A DNA stretch of 64,000 nucleotides from Pseudomonadota bacterium (GCA_023428645.1 JAEYXD010000058.1:1-64000), one strand, 5' to 3'. Positions 1 through 9,138 are shown, counted from the stretch's first letter. Numbers and translations are program-made. The notes: generated by a model not told the origin, from the sequence alone.

Positions 1-258
1 GTTGTGTTCACCGATGACAACGGCGGTGCCGGCGCGATGGATCCGGGCGATGAACCTTTACAGAGCTGGCGGGCGCCCGCCGCGGGCGTGATCGTCGCCA
101 ACGCCGCCCCTGCCGTGACGTTCACGCGAATGGGCAACGCCCTGCTCATCAACACCGCGTTTGCGGTCACGAAGCAGGGGTGCAGCGAGAACCAGCGTCG
201 CAATGTCACCGTCGCTCAAACGGGCCGCGTCGCCATCGAACGAGCACCCTGCCCGTGA
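1..258 (+). CDS. FimT/FimU (GspH-type) minor pseudopilin, 3' end only
   Basis: The gene runs in from outside the window, so the prepilin leader and N-terminal helix are missing. The remaining ~85 residues look like the globular C-terminal part of a GspH/FimT/FimU minor pilin: an FTDDNGG...DPGDE acidic loop near the front and a closing Cys-Arg-Arg...Ile-Glu-Arg strand with paired cysteines (GCSE and APCP). FimU-type proteins sit in the tip complex that primes type IV pilus assembly. It is the first visible member of the operon with pilV, 20 bp downstream. The assignment rests on these motifs plus the context. Confidence 0.8.
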   Translation, partial: VVFTDDNGGAGAMDPGDEPLQSWRAPAAGVIVANAAPAVTFTRMGNALLINTAFAVTKQGCSENQRRNVTVAQTGRVAIERAPCP

Positions 259-278
259 GATTCCTAGGACGAACCCAC

Positions 279-734
279 ATGCCCCTCAAGCACCAGCGCG
301 GCCTGACGCTCATCGAGATCCTCGTGTCGCTGCTCGTCATTTCGATCGGGCTGCTCGGCGTCGCGGGCCTGCACGCCTACAGCCTGCGGAACAACTTCGA
401 CGCGCTCCTGCGATCGAACGCGACCGCGCTCGCCGCCGATATCGCGGATCGCATGCGCGCGAATCGCGGCGTGGCGACCACCACGGATGCCTACGTCATC
501 GACCTGGCCACAACGCCACCCGCGCTCGAAGCCGATTCCCCGCGAGCAGCGCGAGACTTGAACGAATGGCGCGCGGCCATCGCGGCGGCACTTCCCTCCG
601 GCGTCGGTTCGGTGGCGATCGACGGTGCCACTCGCGTCGCCACGATCACGATTCAGTGGGGCGAACGGCGCAGCGCGGCGGACGACAATGACGGTGCCGC
701 GACCATGACGTTCGTCAGCCAGACGGAGATCTGA
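279..734 (+). CDS. pilV: Type IV pilus minor pilin PilV
   Basis: 151 residues. A class III prepilin leader ends in RG/LTLIE (cut after Gly, Glu5 of the mature protein present) and is followed by a ~20-residue hydrophobic helix beginning LTLIEILVSLLVISIG and continuing GLLGVAGLHAYSLR, the usual PilV signature. PilV is a minor pilin of the PilV-PilW-PilX-PilY1 priming and tip complex in the inner membrane and pilus. An in-frame extension upstream exists, but the ATG at 279 places the leader correctly and has AGGA about 10 bases ahead. The next gene starts 3 bases after the stop, so translation is probably coupled. Confidence 0.9.
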   Translation: MPLKHQRGLTLIEILVSLLVISIGLLGVAGLHAYSLRNNFDALLRSNATALAADIADRMRANRGVATTTDAYVIDLATTPPALEADSPRAARDLNEWRAAIAAALPSGVGSVAIDGATRVATITIQWGERRSAADDNDGAATMTFVSQTEI

Positions 735-737
735 CAC

Positions 738-1793
738 GTGCACACGCGGCAGAATCAAACCTTGCTTCAGCATCCGTCGCAGCGCGGCTTCGGCTTGATC
801 GAGCTCATGGTCTCGATGCTGCTCAGCCTGCTGCTGCTCGCGGGCGTCATCGCGATCTTCATCAGCTCGCGGACGACGTACGAGCGTACGGATCAGCTGT
901 CGCGCCTGCAGGAGAACGGGCGCTTCGCGCTCGACACGATCGTGCGCGATCTACGCAGCGCCGGCTATACCGGATGCTCCAAGCGCGCGGAGTTCTCCTC
1001 GGCGCTTGCGAATTCCAATGCGCTGCTGTGGAACTTCGCCGTACCGGTACAGGGATTCGACGGCCTGGGTGCCACGTTCACGCCGGCGCTCGACCCACTC
1101 GTTGCTACGAGCGCGAATGCCATCGGCGACGCGATTGTGATTCGGGCGCCGCGCCCCGAGTTCGAGCCCGTCCGCCTCGCGGATTTCATGGCCTCCGAGA
1201 CGGACCCCGTCGTCATCGAGAGCACAGGTCCGCAGCTCATCCAAGCCGGAGACATCGTCCAGGTTTCCGATTGCCAAGCACGCGGCGTCTTTCAGGTCAC
1301 GGGGTACGCAGCCGGTTCGGTGGCGCATGCTGCTGGCGGCGGGAGCGCAACGGCGCCCGGCAACGCTTCGGCGAGCGCCGGTGCTGCGTTCACCGAGAAC
1401 GGTGAGCTCGTGGCGATGCGCTCGGTCGTCTACTTCCTGCGCGCGGGCAGCACGCCTGGCGCGGGCACCTCGCTCTGGCGGCGCGAGAGCGGCTCCACGG
1501 TCGCGGCGGAAGTCGTCGAAGGCGTCGAGCGCATGCAATTTCAGTTCGGCGAGGACACGAACAACGACGCCGAAATCGACGTCAGCGAATACCGCGACGC
1601 CTCGGCGGTCACGGACTGGAATCGCGTGCTCGCCGTGCGCGTCGCACTGCTCGTGGCATCCGCCACGGAATACGGCTCGGATCGCGATACGAACCAACAT
1701 CAAGTCCTGAACCAGGTCGTGCCGGCCGCGGGCGATAGACGCATGCGCCGCGTGTTCTCCACGACCGTCACACTTCGCAACGCCGCCACCTAG
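738..1793 (+). CDS. pilW: Type IV pilus minor pilin PilW
   Basis: 351 residues from a GTG start 3 bases after pilV. The leader ends QRG/FGLIELMVSM, followed by a leucine-rich membrane helix and the PilW hallmark ...LQENGRFALDTIVRDLRSAGYTGC at about residues 55-80. The large soluble domain carries an acidic DTNNDAEIDVSEYRD loop near residue 275, possibly a calcium site (inference). PilW bridges PilV and PilX in the minor-pilin complex that initiates pilus fibres. The length fits the family. No alternative start preserves the leader. Confidence 0.92.
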   Translation: MHTRQNQTLLQHPSQRGFGLIELMVSMLLSLLLLAGVIAIFISSRTTYERTDQLSRLQENGRFALDTIVRDLRSAGYTGCSKRAEFSSALANSNALLWNFAVPVQGFDGLGATFTPALDPLVATSANAIGDAIVIRAPRPEFEPVRLADFMASETDPVVIESTGPQLIQAGDIVQVSDCQARGVFQVTGYAAGSVAHAAGGGSATAPGNASASAGAAFTENGELVAMRSVVYFLRAGSTPGAGTSLWRRESGSTVAAEVVEGVERMQFQFGEDTNNDAEIDVSEYRDASAVTDWNRVLAVRVALLVASATEYGSDRDTNQHQVLNQVVPAAGDRRMRRVFSTTVTLRNAAT

Positions 1794-1803
1794 GACTCAC
1801 TCA

Positions 1804-2361
1804 ATGCGCAGCGGAATCCACACGCACAAGCAGCAAGGCGCCATCCTGGTCGTCAGCCTCCTGCTCCTGCTCGTCATGACGATCCTGGCCTTGAGCGCGA
1901 GCAATTCGACGCGCTTGCAGGAGCGCATGGCGGGTAACTCTCGCGATCTCGATCTCGCCTTCCAGGGCGCCGAAGCCGGTCTGCGCGACGCGGAGCGCGA
2001 TGTCCAACGGCGGATCGATGAAGCGGGTGGCCGCATGTTCAACCGTTGCGAAGACCCGACCACCTGCGTTGTCGACCGTCCCACCGAGGCTCGCGACTAT
2101 CACGCTGTCGGCCCGGGCTGGTGGGAAGAGAACTCGCGCCCCTACGGAGTTGCCGACGCTGATGAGTTCCCGGGGCTCGCTGACGATCCTTACTCGGTGT
2201 CCGAGTACTGGACGCGCGCCAGCGACTCCCTGACCGACGGGGCGAAACCCGGCCAGCAATCCGGCACGGCGTACTACGTGAATACGGCGAGATCCGTCGG
2301 CGGCACCGCTTCCGCCGAAGTGATCGTGCAGTCGGTCTACGCCGCGCGATACGTCGAATAA
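1804..2361 (+). CDS. pilX: Type IV pilus minor pilin PilX
   Basis: 185 residues. PilX-type N terminus: QQG/AILVVSLLLLLVMTILALSAS, then the conserved region ERMAGNSRDLDLAFQGAEAGLRDAE (about residues 40-65) typical of PilX and GspK-like pilins. As in many PilX proteins, position 5 of the mature helix is not the usual glutamate. It acts with PilV and PilW as a minor pilin in the fibre and recruits PilY1. It lies in the same operon, 10 bases after pilW and 29 bases before pilY1. Confidence 0.9.
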   Translation: MRSGIHTHKQQGAILVVSLLLLLVMTILALSASNSTRLQERMAGNSRDLDLAFQGAEAGLRDAERDVQRRIDEAGGRMFNRCEDPTTCVVDRPTEARDYHAVGPGWWEENSRPYGVADADEFPGLADDPYSVSEYWTRASDSLTDGAKPGQQSGTAYYVNTARSVGGTASAEVIVQSVYAARYVE

Positions 2362-2390
2362 CGAACGCAAGCTCAGCACGAGAGTCACCC

Positions 2391-5300
2391 ATGCGCACTT
2401 GCATACGCTCCACCCTACGCAGCTCGGCGTCACTGCTGGCAACCGCGGGCCTCACGCTCCTGGCCGGCCTGTCCAGTGCGGCGCCGCTCGCCATCAGCGA
2501 CGTTCCATTGTTCGTCCAGGAGAGCGTCGCGCCGATGAACATGCTCGTGGTCGGGCGCGATCACAAGCTGTATTACGAGGCCTATAACGACGCCTCGGAT
2601 CTCGATGGCGACCGCATTCTGGACACGCGCTACAAGGGCTACGAACTGAAGTCGCCGGCGCCTCCCGCTGGCGAGAGCCCGTACAAGATCGACTATTACG
2701 GATACTTCGATTCGTTCAAGTGCTACACCTACAGCAGCGGTGTGTTCGTCCCGCACAGCGTGACCCCGAACAAGCAGTGTTCGGGCCAATGGAGCGGCGA
2801 CTATCTCAACTATCTGACGACGACGCGCATCGATGCGCTCCGCAAGGTTTTGTACGGCGGTCTGCGGTCCACGGACACCAGCTCTGAGACCGTTCTGGAA
2901 CGCAGCCATGTTCCGCAGGACGCGCACAGCTGGGGCAAGGAGTACAACGGCCTCAGCGACGGCTATGACATCAGCCGCTATACGCCCTTGAGCCTGCCGA
3001 GCGCGAACAGGCGGCACTTGTTCGCGAACACCACGCCACTGACGAGCAATGGCTACAACGAGCCGCCGCGGCTGCGCTTCCTCGAAAACCGCACGAATCG
3101 CATTTGGAATTGGGTCAGCCGCGAACGTCCGGTGGCCGGTGACCTGATCGACGGCGGCGGCGGCGTCTCGCTCACGACGCATACCAACGACTTGTATGTG
3201 CGCGTTCGCGTGTGCGTGGAGGGATTGCTGGAGCCGAATTGCCAACGGTACCCCTCCGGAAACTTCAAGCCGATCGGCCTGCTGCAGGAGTTCGGCGAGA
3301 ACGATTCGATGTTCTTCGGCCTGCTGACGGGCTCTTACGCCAAGAATACGAGCGGCGGCGTCCTGCGACGGTCGATGGGCTCCATCACCGACGAAATCAA
3401 TGTGAGCACCAACGGAACGTTCCGCGACTACAACGGCATCATCACGACATTGAACCGCATGCGCATCACCGGGTTCGGCGGCAATTACGAGTACTCGTGC
3501 GGCTGGATCACGACGCGCCCGATCAATGCAGGCGAGTGCCAGATGTGGGGCAATCCGCTGGCGGAAATGATGTACGAGTCGATGCGCTACTTCGCCGGCC
3601 GCGGCTCAGCGACGAGTGCATTCAGCATCTCGGTGGGGCAAGGACAGGAGGCCAACCTTCCCGGCGGCAGTTTGCCGGTCGCGACTTGGGACAATCCATA
3701 TCGAGACCGGCCCGTGTGCTCGAAGCCGTTCCAAACGCTCGTGAGCGACATCAATCCGTCCTACGACAGCGATTTGCCGGGCAATGCCTTCGGCGCGACC
3801 GCACCGGGAGACGACTTGGGCGGGCTCAACGTCGCGTCGCTGGGTCAGACGATCTGGGATGGCGAATATGGCGGTGCGCGCAGCATCTTCATCGGTCAGT
3901 CGGGCACGACCTCCGACGGCGCACCGACGCCTAAAGAGGTGTCGAGCTTCGGTAACATTCGCGGCCTGGCGCCGGAGGAACCGACGAAGCAAGGCTCCTA
4001 CTATTCGGCGAGCGTCGCGTACCACGGGCGCACGACGAGCCTCAACACCCTCAACTCCCGCGCCGGGCCGGTGAACATCAACACCTTCTCCGTCGCGCTC
4101 GCGTCGCCGTTGCCGAAGTTCGAGATCCCGGTCGGCAACAATCGCTTCATCACGCTCGTGCCATTCGCGAAGTCGGTGGCCGGCAGCAGCATCAGTTCCA
4201 CCGCGAGCTTTCAGCCGACGAACCAGATCGTCGATTTCTACGTCCAGGAAATGGCCGCGGACGGCTCGAGCGGCACCTTCCGCGTCAACTTCGAGGACGT
4301 CGAGCAAGGCGCGGACCATGACATGGATGCGATCGCGATCTACTCCTACCGCGTCAATGCCAACGGAACGGTTACGGTTGACGTGACCTCGGAATACGCG
4401 GCCGGCGGCATCGTCCAGCACATGGGCTACATCGTGTCCGGCTCGACGGCCGACGGCACGTATCTGGTCGTTCGCGACGTCGATACGGCGGCGAACGCGG
4501 ACGTCGATTACTTCCTGGACACTCCGCCGACGTTCACAGGCACGCCGCCCGCCCCAGCGACCGCATCGGGCTGGCGCGACAACGTCGCCTTGCCGACTGC
4601 GCTCACGAGCCGGACGTTCACGCCCGGCACGACCGCCGCAGCCAGCTTGCTGCGCGACCCGCTGTGGTACGCGGCGAAATGGGGCGGCTTCGAGGATACG
4701 AACAACAACAATCGCCCCGACCTCGCCAATGAGTGGGACGCAGACAACGACGGCAACCCGGACAACTACTTCCTGGTCACGAACGCGCTCACCTTGAGCG
4801 ACCAGCTGCGCCAGGCGTTCTCGGAAATCATCGAGCGCGTCGCTTCGGCATCGTCAGCCTCCGTGAACAGCGGCTCGATCAGCAGTGACACGATGATCTA
4901 TCAGGCGCGCTTCAACAGCGGCACCTGGGCCGGTCAGCTGCTCGCGTATCCGGTGAACGCGAACGGCACGCTGGGCGCTCTGGAATGGGATGCCGCGGAC
5001 CGTATTCCCGCCGCTGGCAGCCGCAAGATCATCACGGTGAATGCCGACGGCCGCGCCGTGCCGTTCCGCTGGGACAACTTGGATGCGACGCGCAAGGCGG
5101 CGATTCAGTCGAACTACGCCGACAACGCAGCAAACGAGACGATGGCGAGCCGGCGACTGGACTATCTGCGCGGCGATCGAACCCACGAGATCAACGACTC
5201 GCGCCCGAACGGCCTGTTCAGGCAGCGCCGTTCGATCCTCGGCGACGTCGTGTCGTCGGCGCCGCTGTTCGTCGGCGAGCCGTTCTTCTCGTTCCCCGAT

Positions 5301-6905
5301 TCGCTCGAAAGCGCACCCTACTCCGCCTTCCGCAGGACCCACGAAAATCGCCGCTCCGTCGTGTACACGGGCGCGAACGACGGCATGCTGCACGCATTCG
5401 ACGGCGACACGGGTGAGGAACTGCTCGCCTTCGTTCCGAGCTCGTCGTACCGCCACTTGTCCACGCTGTCGCACTCGACCTACTCGCATCGCTTCTTCGT
5501 CGATGGCTCGCCGAACATGCGCGACGTGTTCTATGGCAACGCGTGGCACACGGTGCTGGTCGGCGGCATGAACGCCGGCGGGCAGCAGATCTACGCGCTC
5601 GATATCACCAACCCGAACAGTTTCTCGGAAGCGAACGCCGCGAACCTGGTGCTCTGGGAATTCACGGATCGCGATCGTCCGGACACGGACGGCGACGGCA
5701 CCGAGGCGATCACGGGCGATCGCGACCTCGGCTACACCTACTCCCAACCAGCGATCGTGCGCCTTCACAACGGGCGCTGGGCGGCGGTCTTCGGCAACGG
5801 CTACAACAACACCGCCAACGACGGCTCGGCGAGCACGACGGGCAACGCGGTGCTGTACATCGTGGACATTCGCACGGGCGAGCTGATCCGCAAGATCGAC
5901 ACGCTCGAAGGCATGAACGACGACCCGCTCAACGCCGGCCGGCCGAACGGGCTCGCCACACCCGCGATCGTCGATCTGAATGGCGACCGCATCGCCGACT
6001 ACGTGTATGCAGGCGATCTGTTCGGCAACCTATGGAAGTTCGACATCCGCGGCACGAACCCGAGCGACTGGCGCGTGGCGTACGGCACGGCCGCTGCCCC
6101 GCTGCCGTTGTTCACCGCGCTCGGCTCGACGAATGCCTCGCAACCGAACAACGTCACGAGAGCGCAGCCGATCACGTCGCGGCCAGAGGTCGTGCGCGGT
6201 CCGCGCGGCGTCGGCATGATGGTCTTGTTCGGCACCGGCAAGTATCTCGAGGTCACGGACGATCAGGTCGCCGCGAATGGCGTGGAGATCCAAACGTACT
6301 ACGGCCTGTGGGATCGCAACTCCGGAGCGGACGGTGATCGCATCACGAGCCGCACGCAGTTGCTCGAACAGCGCATCCTTTCCGAAGGCTCCGTGACCTT
6401 CGGCACGCAGACCTACAACGTGCGCGCCACGAGCAACAACCCGCTGAACGGACAGCGCGGTTGGTACATGGATCTCCTCTCGCCGCCCGCGACGTATCGG
6501 GGCGAGCGTCAGGTCTCGAATACGACCGTGCGCGGCTCGCGCGTCATCTTCACGACGCTCATTCCCAACACCGATCCATGCGGTTTCGGCGGCAACAGTT
6601 GGCTCATGGAGCTCGATGCGATCAGCGGCGCGCGCCTCACGCTCCCGCCGTTCGACTTGAACAACGACGGCCGGTTCGACGGTGGCGACCAGATGAGCAT
6701 CGTGGTCAATGGCCAGACGATCCTGGTGCCGGTCACTGGATTGCAGCCCGACGTGGGAATCACGCCGGAGCCTGGCGTCCTGTTCGGCGAAGGCGGTGCG
6801 CTCGAGTATCTTTATAGCCCAGGCACCACAGGCGACATCAAGGTCACGACCGGATCGACCGACCCGCGAGCGCGCGGCCGTCAATCGTGGCGTCAGGTAC
6901 GGTAA
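2391..6905 (+). CDS. pilY1: PilY1/PilC-type pilus tip adhesin
   Basis: 1504 residues with a signal peptide (about 1-30, ending SSAA). PilY1 is the calcium-regulated tip protein of type IV pili, with roles in adhesion and in opposing retraction. The C-terminal ~550 residues form the PilY1 propeller: GANDGMLHAFDGDTGEELLAF near 995-1015 and the EF-hand-like calcium loop DLNGDRIADYVYAGD near 1195-1210. Other acidic loops are DTNNNNRPD (about 770) and DLNNDGRFDGGD (about 1420). I do not see the DxSxS metal-site motif of a von Willebrand A domain in the N-terminal half; that part begins with a DLDGDRILDTRYKGYE stretch and appears to belong to a PilY1 branch without vWA. Confidence 0.92.
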   Translation: MRTCIRSTLRSSASLLATAGLTLLAGLSSAAPLAISDVPLFVQESVAPMNMLVVGRDHKLYYEAYNDASDLDGDRILDTRYKGYELKSPAPPAGESPYKIDYYGYFDSFKCYTYSSGVFVPHSVTPNKQCSGQWSGDYLNYLTTTRIDALRKVLYGGLRSTDTSSETVLERSHVPQDAHSWGKEYNGLSDGYDISRYTPLSLPSANRRHLFANTTPLTSNGYNEPPRLRFLENRTNRIWNWVSRERPVAGDLIDGGGGVSLTTHTNDLYVRVRVCVEGLLEPNCQRYPSGNFKPIGLLQEFGENDSMFFGLLTGSYAKNTSGGVLRRSMGSITDEINVSTNGTFRDYNGIITTLNRMRITGFGGNYEYSCGWITTRPINAGECQMWGNPLAEMMYESMRYFAGRGSATSAFSISVGQGQEANLPGGSLPVATWDNPYRDRPVCSKPFQTLVSDINPSYDSDLPGNAFGATAPGDDLGGLNVASLGQTIWDGEYGGARSIFIGQSGTTSDGAPTPKEVSSFGNIRGLAPEEPTKQGSYYSASVAYHGRTTSLNTLNSRAGPVNINTFSVALASPLPKFEIPVGNNRFITLVPFAKSVAGSSISSTASFQPTNQIVDFYVQEMAADGSSGTFRVNFEDVEQGADHDMDAIAIYSYRVNANGTVTVDVTSEYAAGGIVQHMGYIVSGSTADGTYLVVRDVDTAANADVDYFLDTPPTFTGTPPAPATASGWRDNVALPTALTSRTFTPGTTAAASLLRDPLWYAAKWGGFEDTNNNNRPDLANEWDADNDGNPDNYFLVTNALTLSDQLRQAFSEIIERVASASSASVNSGSISSDTMIYQARFNSGTWAGQLLAYPVNANGTLGALEWDAADRIPAAGSRKIITVNADGRAVPFRWDNLDATRKAAIQSNYADNAANETMASRRLDYLRGDRTHEINDSRPNGLFRQRRSILGDVVSSAPLFVGEPFFSFPDSLESAPYSAFRRTHENRRSVVYTGANDGMLHAFDGDTGEELLAFVPSSSYRHLSTLSHSTYSHRFFVDGSPNMRDVFYGNAWHTVLVGGMNAGGQQIYALDITNPNSFSEANAANLVLWEFTDRDRPDTDGDGTEAITGDRDLGYTYSQPAIVRLHNGRWAAVFGNGYNNTANDGSASTTGNAVLYIVDIRTGELIRKIDTLEGMNDDPLNAGRPNGLATPAIVDLNGDRIADYVYAGDLFGNLWKFDIRGTNPSDWRVAYGTAAAPLPLFTALGSTNASQPNNVTRAQPITSRPEVVRGPRGVGMMVLFGTGKYLEVTDDQVAANGVEIQTYYGLWDRNSGADGDRITSRTQLLEQRILSEGSVTFGTQTYNVRATSNNPLNGQRGWYMDLLSPPATYRGERQVSNTTVRGSRVIFTTLIPNTDPCGFGGNSWLMELDAISGARLTLPPFDLNNDGRFDGGDQMSIVVNGQTILVPVTGLQPDVGITPEPGVLFGEGGALEYLYSPGTTGDIKVTTGSTDPRARGRQSWRQVR

Positions 6906-6918
6906 AAGGACAACAGTC

Positions 6919-7347
6919 ATGCGTTCCACCCATCGCGGCATTACGCTCATCGAACTCATGATCGTGGTGACGATCGTCGGCATCCTCGCCTCCGTCGCGT
7001 ACCCGAGCTATCGCGAGTACGTCGTTCGATCGGGCCGCACCGAGGCAAAAGTCGCTTTGTCGCAGGCGGCTTCGGACCTCGAAAAATGCTTCACCCGCAA
7101 CATGCGATTCACGAGCAACGCCGGGGATTGCCCTGTTGCGGACCGCGCCGCCGCAGGCTTCGTGACGGAGGATGGCAAGTACCGGATCAGTGTTGTTGAT
7201 GCTGCCGCGCTGACGGCCACGACGTTCGTGCTGACAGCAACTCCGCAAGGCGCTCAGAGTGATGACGCGGAGTGCGGAAATTTCACGCTGAATGAGCGCG
7301 GTGTGCGCGGGATTTCAGGGTCCGGTACGGTGGCTCGCTGTTGGTAA
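6919..7347 (+). CDS. pilE: Type IV pilin PilE-like protein
   Basis: 142 residues. Leader MRSTHRG/ITLIELMIVVTIVGILASVAYPSYREYV is a canonical type IVa prepilin start with Glu5. The C-terminal domain holds paired cysteines (C59/C73 region and ECGNF...ARCW), as in PilE minor pilins of Pseudomonas and Xanthomonas relatives. It starts 13 bases after pilY1 and closes the operon. The in-frame stretch upstream overlaps pilY1 and is not needed; the ATG at 6919 is preceded by AAAAGGA. It could be a minor pilin or a second major-type pilin. Confidence 0.88.
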   Translation: MRSTHRGITLIELMIVVTIVGILASVAYPSYREYVVRSGRTEAKVALSQAASDLEKCFTRNMRFTSNAGDCPVADRAAAGFVTEDGKYRISVVDAAALTATTFVLTATPQGAQSDDAECGNFTLNERGVRGISGSGTVARCW

Positions 7348-7601
7348 GGAGTGACGTACCAGGCCGTCTGAAAGTGTGTGCCAAACGCGCTGTCGCCCCG
7401 TGCCAACACTTCTCGACGTAAGCTTTTCGGCCTCCACTCATTCCGGTATCCTTCCGCGCGCTCGGCTCGGCCTCAGCAGCTTTTACAACTAAAAGGCTTG
7501 CGAAGCGATATTCACGGGAACTAGCCATAACTCTCGGGGATTAAGAGCCGGTTTTCGCTCTGGTCCTTTTTTATTCGACCCAGAACAAGGGGAAAGAAGC
7601 T
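7348..7601. other. Intergenic region between pilE and the lipoprotein gene
   Basis: 254 bases with no gene. The distal half is more AT-rich than its surroundings and should hold the lipoprotein promoter. One weak sigma-70 candidate is TTTACA at 7482 with GATATT at 7507 (spacer 19). A purine-rich GGGGAAAGAAG ribosome site precedes the ATG at 7602. No strong terminator for the pilus operon is visible; a small CTTTT/AAAAG inverted repeat lies at about 7480-7495. Confidence 0.4.
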
Positions 7602-7913
7602 ATGAAGAACACCATCTCCACAACCCTGAAGGCAGGCGTCGCCGCTCTCGCCCTCGTCGCTGCGAGCGGTTGCGTTTCGCAGAAGACGGTTGACGAGATC
7701 AAGCAGACGGCAGACAAGGCTGTCCAGGACGCTGCTGCAGCCAAGGCCGCTGCTGACTCGGCAGCGAGCGCTGCTCAGGCTGCGCGGTCCGCAGCTGATA
7801 GCGCACAGAGCGCCGCCAACCAGGCTCTGCAGGCCGCTCAGGCGAGCCAGGCTTGCTGTGATGCGACGAACGAGAAGATCGATCGCATGTTCAAGAAGTC
7901 GGTGTCGAAGTAA
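7602..7913 (+). CDS. Alanine-zipper outer-membrane lipoprotein (Lpp/OprI-like)
   Basis: 103 residues. A lipoprotein signal peptide ends LVAASGC, giving lipidated Cys24. The mature ~80 residues are almost wholly helical, with Ala at heptad positions (AKAAADSAASAAQAARSAADSAQSAANQALQAAQ), which fits a trimeric alanine-zipper coiled coil like Lpp or OprI. It ends in lysine (KKSVSK), as Braun lipoprotein does at its peptidoglycan link. An adjacent CC pair at about residues 88-89 is unusual. The gene is monocistronic, with a strong terminator 26 bases downstream. A convergent neighbour encodes an L,D-transpeptidase of the family that makes the Lpp-peptidoglycan bond. Covalent attachment is inference. 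Confidence 0.8.
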   Translation: MKNTISTTLKAGVAALALVAASGCVSQKTVDEIKQTADKAVQDAAAAKAAADSAASAAQAARSAADSAQSAANQALQAAQASQACCDATNEKIDRMFKKSVSK

Positions 7914-7939
7914 TTCGATTCCGCTCTTGAGCGAATGGA

Positions 7940-7972
7940 CAACGCCGCGGCCATCCGCGGCGTTGTCGTTTT
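7940..7972 (+). terminator. Rho-independent terminator after the lipoprotein gene
   Basis: Perfect 11-bp GC-rich stem (CAACGCCGCGG / CCGCGGCGTTG, 7940-7950 and 7955-7965) with a 4-base loop, followed by TCGTTTT. It lies 26 bases after the stop codon, as expected for an abundant monocistronic lipoprotein mRNA. Confidence 0.85.
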
Positions 7973-8153
7973 AGGAGGTTGGAACGCGGCGCAGGCGCGG
8001 TAACGGGACGGTGTGCGCCTGCGCGAGATGAGGCGCAAGGCGGACCCCACAGCCTCAGCCATGGACTAACTCGGTGGAAAGAATGACCTCGTACCGCAGG
8101 GTCCGCGGCGCGAGTCTAGCAGTGAGAATTGTTGCAGTCGCCTCGATGCGACG

Positions 8154-9122
8154 TCAGCGTCCCGATTCGAACGCTTGCGTCGACACCGTGCTCAGCACGA
8201 CCGGCTGCGGAATGCCGGTCGGACGCGCAAAGGCAGCTTCCGCCTTCGCCCAATCGATCGCGACGGTGCGGTCCTGGGTCGCCGCCACGAGCGCCCGCGT
8301 GATGTTCGTGAGGCTGTGCAGATCGCCATCTTCCTGGCCCTCGAGCGGCGCATGCACTTCCATGAAGAGTTGATCGCCCTGCCAGCCCATCTTGTACGGT
8401 TGATGCACGATGCGAACGGGCGTGTTCACCGCGACCATCTTGAAGAACTGCTCGATGTCCTCCGGGAACATGCGAATGCAACCGTGAGTCACCTGCATGC
8501 CGACGCCTTCCGGCCGATTGGTCCCGTGAATCAGATACGCGCCGCCGGGAATGGCCAGGCGCATTGCGAACTCCCCGAGCGGATTGTCAGGACCGGGCGG
8601 CACTGCGCGCGGCAGCGGCCGGCCATCCGCCGCGTGCTCCTTGCGCACGGATTCGGGCGGATACCACGTCGGACGCACACGCTTGTCGGTGATGCGCGTG
8701 AGGCCGAGCGGCGTCTTCCAGTCCATCTTGCCGACACTGATCGGATACGTGACGACGACCAGGGGCTCGTTCGCCTTCGCGGGGGGGAAATAGTAGAGCC
8801 GGTGCTCGGCGAGGCTGACGACGATGCCCTCACGGGGCGCGTTCGGCAGGATGTAGCGCGAGGGGATCACGATCTGCCTGCCCGCGCCCGGCACCCATGC
8901 ATCCACGCCGGGATTTGCCGCGACCATCTCCTCGTACCCGACGCCATAGCGGCGCCCGATATCGAGGAACGTGTCTTCGTGCTTGGCCGTCAGGTACTGA
9001 ACCTCGCCGAACACCGTGTCGGTTTCGTGCAAGGTGTACGTGGCACTGTAGGCCGCCCCGGGCAGCACTGCGAGCAACGCGAGGACAAAATGCTTGATCG
9101 ACCGTGAGATGAGCATCTGCAT
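8154..9122 (-). CDS. L,D-transpeptidase, ErfK/YbiS family, with LysM domain
   Basis: 322 residues from ATG 9122. Signal peptide about 1-27 (ending AAYSA), LysM-like domain about 43-90, YkuD catalytic domain about 97-240. The active-site block is IHGTNRPEGVGMQVTHGCIRM, with His213 and nucleophile Cys215 in HGCIRM. Such periplasmic enzymes form 3-3 crosslinks or join Lpp-type lipoproteins to meso-diaminopimelate, and the convergent neighbour is an Lpp-like lipoprotein ending in lysine. An ATG six bases further in (9116) is equally possible; the longer open frame upstream is excluded because it overlaps plsX. The ~80-residue tail after the YkuD fold matches ErfK-type lengths. Confidence 0.88.
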   Translation of the reverse strand: MQMLISRSIKHFVLALLAVLPGAAYSATYTLHETDTVFGEVQYLTAKHEDTFLDIGRRYGVGYEEMVAANPGVDAWVPGAGRQIVIPSRYILPNAPREGIVVSLAEHRLYYFPPAKANEPLVVVTYPISVGKMDWKTPLGLTRITDKRVRPTWYPPESVRKEHAADGRPLPRAVPPGPDNPLGEFAMRLAIPGGAYLIHGTNRPEGVGMQVTHGCIRMFPEDIEQFFKMVAVNTPVRIVHQPYKMGWQGDQLFMEVHAPLEGQEDGDLHSLTNITRALVAATQDRTVAIDWAKAEAAFARPTGIPQPVVLSTVSTQAFESGR

Positions 9123-9138
9123 GTCTCGCAATTTAACA

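Noticed and set aside
7363..7372. GCCGTCTGAA, identical to the Neisseria DNA uptake sequence, after pilE
   Set aside because: I noticed only this one copy; real uptake sequences are repeated many times, so chance is likely despite the nearby pilus and comEC genes.
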